DNA of 64,000 nt from positions 434,001-498,000 of the forward strand of contig NZ_OY761445.1 in NCBI RefSeq assembly GCF_963664415.1. Direction: 5' to 3'. How positions within the stretch are numbered: position 1 is the stretch's first letter; the number at the start of each line of letters is the position of its first letter. The notes under the pieces are model-generated. The model did not search any database. It saw only the letters and a program-made list of their open reading frames with translations, and was not told where the DNA came from. Shown here piece after piece: positions 61,246 through 64,000 of the stretch. The position numbers and the translations under genes are program-made. This DNA comes from an uncultured Desulfobacter sp. (lineage in GTDB: Bacteria; Desulfobacterota; Desulfobacteria; Desulfobacterales; Desulfobacteraceae).

Positions 61246-63549
61246 ATGGCACAAGCCGGAATCATTAAAACAATTACAGGAAGTGTAAGCGCGCGAACTT
61301 CAGATGGTCAGGTCCGCCAGCTCACGGCCGGGGATATTGTTTATGAAAACGAAATCATTGAGACTTCAGCCGGTTCCAAACTTACCATTGAACTGAACGA
61401 TGGAAGAACGCTGAACCTGGCTGAAAACAGCCAAATTATGATTGATGAAACCGTCATTGCAGCCGTTGCCCCACAGGATGCGATTGTTACAGAAGTGCAG
61501 GAACTTCAGGCTGCCCTGGAAACAGGAGAGGAAATCCCTGATGAAGAGACTGCGGCAGGCGAAGAAGATGAAGCACATGATTATAATCTTGCCTACTATG
61601 CAGGAGAGCAATCCGGTGGTGAAGTCAATAGTTATCTGTTCGGTACTGGATATGGTGGCGAAGAAGAAGATTTTCCAAACATAGAGGGTGAAGAGGAACC
61701 TGAGCCTGAGCCCGAGCCCGAACCTGAACCTGAACCTGAACCTGAACCTGAACCCGAACCTGAACCTGAACCCGAACCTGAACCCGAACCTGAACCCGAA
61801 CCCGAACCCGAGCCTGAGCCTGAACCCGAGCCTGAACCCGAGCCTGAACCCGAGCCTGAACCCGAGCCTGAACCCGAGCCCGAGCCTGAACCCGAACCTG
61901 AACCTGAACCTGAACCCGAATCTGTATTTATCGTTGGATCTAACCCTGAAGAGCAGGGAGCAGAACAATTTCTGAACGAAGAAGAAGGTTATTATGATCG
62001 AAAAGAAGATCTTTATCTTGACGATGTTGAAAATCCTATCGAGGATGACGAACATACAATATATCCGGCAAACGCCGATTCGCAAGGTGCGATCCTCGGC
62101 CAGGAAGGTGCTGATACCTTAGTAGGTGACGCAGGTTCCATTTCATACAATAAAAACTACATTGTGGTAATGGATCTTTCTTCGTCAATGGCTGATAATG
62201 ATGAGCAGGCAACAACTCGTCTGGAGGATCTCCAGGGCACAGCCCAATACATGGTTGATAAGATCCACGCTCAAGTCTTGAGTAACGTGGGAGGAGAGGT
62301 TACCGTCAATCTCTTACCTTTCGCCACGGGTTTAGAACAAAGCTTAGAAATCACATTTAAAAACGAAAACGGTACAGTGGAAATAACCAGTAACATTACG
62401 GGTATAGAAACGTTAAACAATATCAATGATTGGATAAATAATCTTGAGATACCATCCGGGCTTGATGGCGTTTTCACAAATTACCAGGCAGCGTTAGAAG
62501 GAGCCCTGGCAAATGCAAATTCAAATGACTACAATATCGAAGATTATGTCATATTTTTAAGTGACGGCAGTCCAACATTTCCAAGTACAGACCCGTCAAC
62601 ATATGCGGATCAATTAACAGCTTTACAATATGCAACAGAAAGTATCCGTTCTATCGGTATCAGAATGGAGCCTGAAGACACGGATCCGATTACAACTCAA
62701 CCAATAAACTACCTAAACGATATTGATGACACCGGTTCTGCTGCAAATGCTGAAAATCAAAATGAGTTAGATGCCGTAATTGATGAAATAATATCGGAAT
62801 ACAATTTAGGTCCTGCCGGCAGTGATGAGATATCAGGCAACGACGGCAACGATCTTATTTTCGGCGATGTCATGAATACTGACAGTGTTTTTGAAGATCT
62901 CGAAAATGATGGATATGATCTTTCAACGATTAAAGATCTACCTGACGGGTCCGGCTGGGAAGTGTTTGAAAAGCTGGAAGAAGCAAATCCGGATTGGACC
63001 CGGGATGATACCATCCGGTATATCCAGGAGAACCACGAAGACCTTGCCAAAGAAACCATACTTAATGACGGGACATCAGACGGAGACACTCGCGACGGTG
63101 GACATGACGTCATTGAAGGCGGTGCCGGGGATGATATTATTTACGGACAGGAAGGTGACGACACAATAGATGCAGGGTCAGGAGATGATGTAGTTGACGG
63201 CGGTTCAGGGTATGACACCCTGGCTGTGACCAGTGAGACTGAACTTGATTTCAGTAACGTCAGCAATATTGAACGCATTGACCTGAATGAGGACGGTGAA
63301 AATCAGACAATTACCCTTAGCTTAGATCAAGTCTTAAGTATGACAGATGAAAATAACACGCTTCAAATTACCGGGGAAGAAATTGATTCTGTTACACTGA
63401 CAGGTGTTGCCGACGGAGAATGGACCCATGACGGTAATGGCCTGTTCACCAATGTCGCTGATAACACCATCCAGGTAACCATTGAGACAGTGAATGACGG
63501 TATAAATATTGACGTGGATGTTGATAACGGGGACTCTTTTCAAGTATAA
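61246..63549 (+). CDS. LapA-like RTX adhesin with retention module, Pro-Glu repeat and vWA domain
   Basis: A 767-residue type I secretion substrate. Residues 1-95 (AQAGIIKTITGSVSARTSDGQ, VYENEIIETSAGSKLTIELNDGRTLNLAENS) form a retention module, followed by TAAG at 102-105, the motif cut by LapG proteases. Residues about 149-226 are an almost pure Glu-Pro repeat. A vWA domain (about 305-515) starts IVVMDLSSSMAD, a DxSxS metal site. RTX nonapeptides (GNDGNDLIFGD near 535; GGAGDDIIYGQEGDDTIDAGSGDD near 625-650) bind calcium, and the last 100 residues carry the secretion region. GGAGG precedes the ATG. Short for a LapA-type adhesin. Confidence 0.85.
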   Translation: MAQAGIIKTITGSVSARTSDGQVRQLTAGDIVYENEIIETSAGSKLTIELNDGRTLNLAENSQIMIDETVIAAVAPQDAIVTEVQELQAALETGEEIPDEETAAGEEDEAHDYNLAYYAGEQSGGEVNSYLFGTGYGGEEEDFPNIEGEEEPEPEPEPEPEPEPEPEPEPEPEPEPEPEPEPEPEPEPEPEPEPEPEPEPEPEPEPEPEPEPEPEPEPEPEPEPESVFIVGSNPEEQGAEQFLNEEEGYYDRKEDLYLDDVENPIEDDEHTIYPANADSQGAILGQEGADTLVGDAGSISYNKNYIVVMDLSSSMADNDEQATTRLEDLQGTAQYMVDKIHAQVLSNVGGEVTVNLLPFATGLEQSLEITFKNENGTVEITSNITGIETLNNINDWINNLEIPSGLDGVFTNYQAALEGALANANSNDYNIEDYVIFLSDGSPTFPSTDPSTYADQLTALQYATESIRSIGIRMEPEDTDPITTQPINYLNDIDDTGSAANAENQNELDAVIDEIISEYNLGPAGSDEISGNDGNDLIFGDVMNTDSVFEDLENDGYDLSTIKDLPDGSGWEVFEKLEEANPDWTRDDTIRYIQENHEDLAKETILNDGTSDGDTRDGGHDVIEGGAGDDIIYGQEGDDTIDAGSGDDVVDGGSGYDTLAVTSETELDFSNVSNIERIDLNEDGENQTITLSLDQVLSMTDENNTLQITGEEIDSVTLTGVADGEWTHDGNGLFTNVADNTIQVTIETVNDGINIDVDVDNGDSFQV
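61700..61920 (+). repeat. Pro-Glu-coding tandem repeat
   Basis: About 220 bases of hexamer GAACCT/GAGCCC variants coding for alternating Glu and Pro. Local 12- and 18-base sub-repeats (combinations of CCTGAA, CCCGAG) make length changes by slippage likely; all in-frame changes would be multiples of two residues. Confidence 0.9.
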
Positions 63550-64000
63550 CCGCTATGGACAGGCAGAGTAGAGACAACGCCAGAACTTAACCTACCACGA
63601 AAATAGAACAAATTTTAAGCATCCTAAAAAGCCGTGTCGGATTTTCCGATACGGCTTTTGTTATGGAATGTCCAGATTGCTTAGGCAAACCTCCCAGACC
63701 AAATTTTCAAACCATGATGACAAATCAGGTATAATTTCAGTACCGGAATCAATGGCTCCATTGATTAACGGATCATGGATTTTGGTTTACTTTCACTCCT
63801 TTTTTTTACAAGGGTTGTCTTATTCAGTCAATTATCATATTTTGGTTTGGGTCATGCTATGGCTTCCATTATCCCCTCTTTTTTTTGATGTTATTTAGGT
63901 TTGTGTAAATCCGTAATTTACTCAAACGAGGACATAAAGGAAGGTGTTTCACTGCTTTTCAAAACATCTAAATTATTGGATTACATCCATTCGAAATCAT
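63550..64000. other. region after the RTX adhesin
   Basis: It contains the adhesin terminator (63626-63660). An open frame of 76 codons at 63668 has no ribosome-binding site and no recognisable sequence. Nothing else can be supported up to the window edge. Confidence 0.5.
63626..63660 (+). terminator. Rho-independent terminator of the RTX adhesin
   Basis: AAAAGCCGTGTCGG pairs with CCGATACGGCTTTT around ATTTT, followed by TGTTAT. It lies about 80 bases beyond the stop codon. Confidence 0.85.

Noticed and set aside
61690..61930. Possible CRISPR-like or satellite array
   Set aside because: The repeats are hexamers within one coding frame with no spacers, and encode alternating Glu and Pro.
61366..62085. 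239-codon open frame antisense to the RTX adhesin with long Phe/Arg/Gly repeats
   Set aside because: It is the reverse reading of the Glu-Pro repeat. The sense frame has domains, a ribosome-binding site and a terminator; the antisense has none.
63668..63898. 76-codon open frame after the adhesin
   Set aside because: No ribosome-binding site, no recognisable domain and it starts just after a terminator; random open frame is more likely.

Overview
The window comes from a dissimilatory sulfate reducer of the Desulfobacterales (Thermodesulfobacteriota, formerly Deltaproteobacteria). The main evidence is a complete dsrMKJOP membrane-complex operon preceded by an RsbRD-N-like gene. A soluble methylmalonyl-CoA carboxyltransferase-type cluster suits propionate/methylmalonyl-CoA metabolism in that group, and the small conserved proteins (DUF5320, PhnA/YjdM-type, DUF6125-like) fit as well. 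No species is claimed.

Layout. 1-9.6 kb is housekeeping: the tail of a hydantoinase-B-like gene, a leftward operon pyrG - alpha/beta hydrolase - Lrp regulator, leftward eno, rightward adk, rpsU, folC, a tRNA-Arg(CCG), then a glycosyltransferase/methyltransferase pair and a PagL-type lipid A deacylase. 10.4-16.2 kb is the rsbRD-like gene plus dsrMKJOP, with a strong sigma70 promoter in front and a perfect 32-nt palindromic terminator behind. A radical-SAM-like protein of unknown role follows at once. 18-24.2 kb holds a PhnA-type zinc protein, a YprB-like nuclease, and rplU-rpmA-obg-nadD-rsfS-gpmI followed by an orphan HsdR-N domain protein. 24.4-31.2 kb (leftward) carries a zinc-ribbon protein, a carboxyltransferase 5S/biotin-carrier fusion, a small OadG/MmdE-like subunit, the 12S carboxyltransferase, a DUF6125-like protein and a TrmB-type regulator. 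31.3-35 kb has azlCD, a DUF5320 protein behind a double operator-like site, and a 637-aa helical-repeat protein.

35.3-49.4 kb is devoted to metal handling and efflux: a NicO-type Ni/Co exporter, feoAB with two periplasmic proteins, an unusual ABC transporter with a DUF4857-like partner and a second DUF4198 protein, then a tripartite OMF - HlyD - MacB-like ATPase/permease operon.

49.4-64 kb is accessory and surface-oriented. It holds a patatin-like lipase, two PEP-CTERM-type secreted proteins, a GH13 alpha-amylase-family gene cut in two by an IS21-family element (7-bp target duplication), a DUF4091 glycosidase-like protein ending in a dockerin-like module, and a LapA-like RTX adhesin. The adhesin has a retention module, a TAAG motif where LapG-type proteases cut, a long Pro-Glu repeat and a vWA domain.

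Unexplained structure includes a six-copy dispersed intergenic repeat with core GGCCCATGGCCGTTAT, a MITE-like inverted repeat that supplies the stop codon of azlD, a 38-bp repeat upstream of the patatin gene and of a 19-codon lipoprotein ORF, a probable group II intron 3-prime remnant, and a 54-bp perfect palindrome inside the IS21 element beside a passenger ORF.
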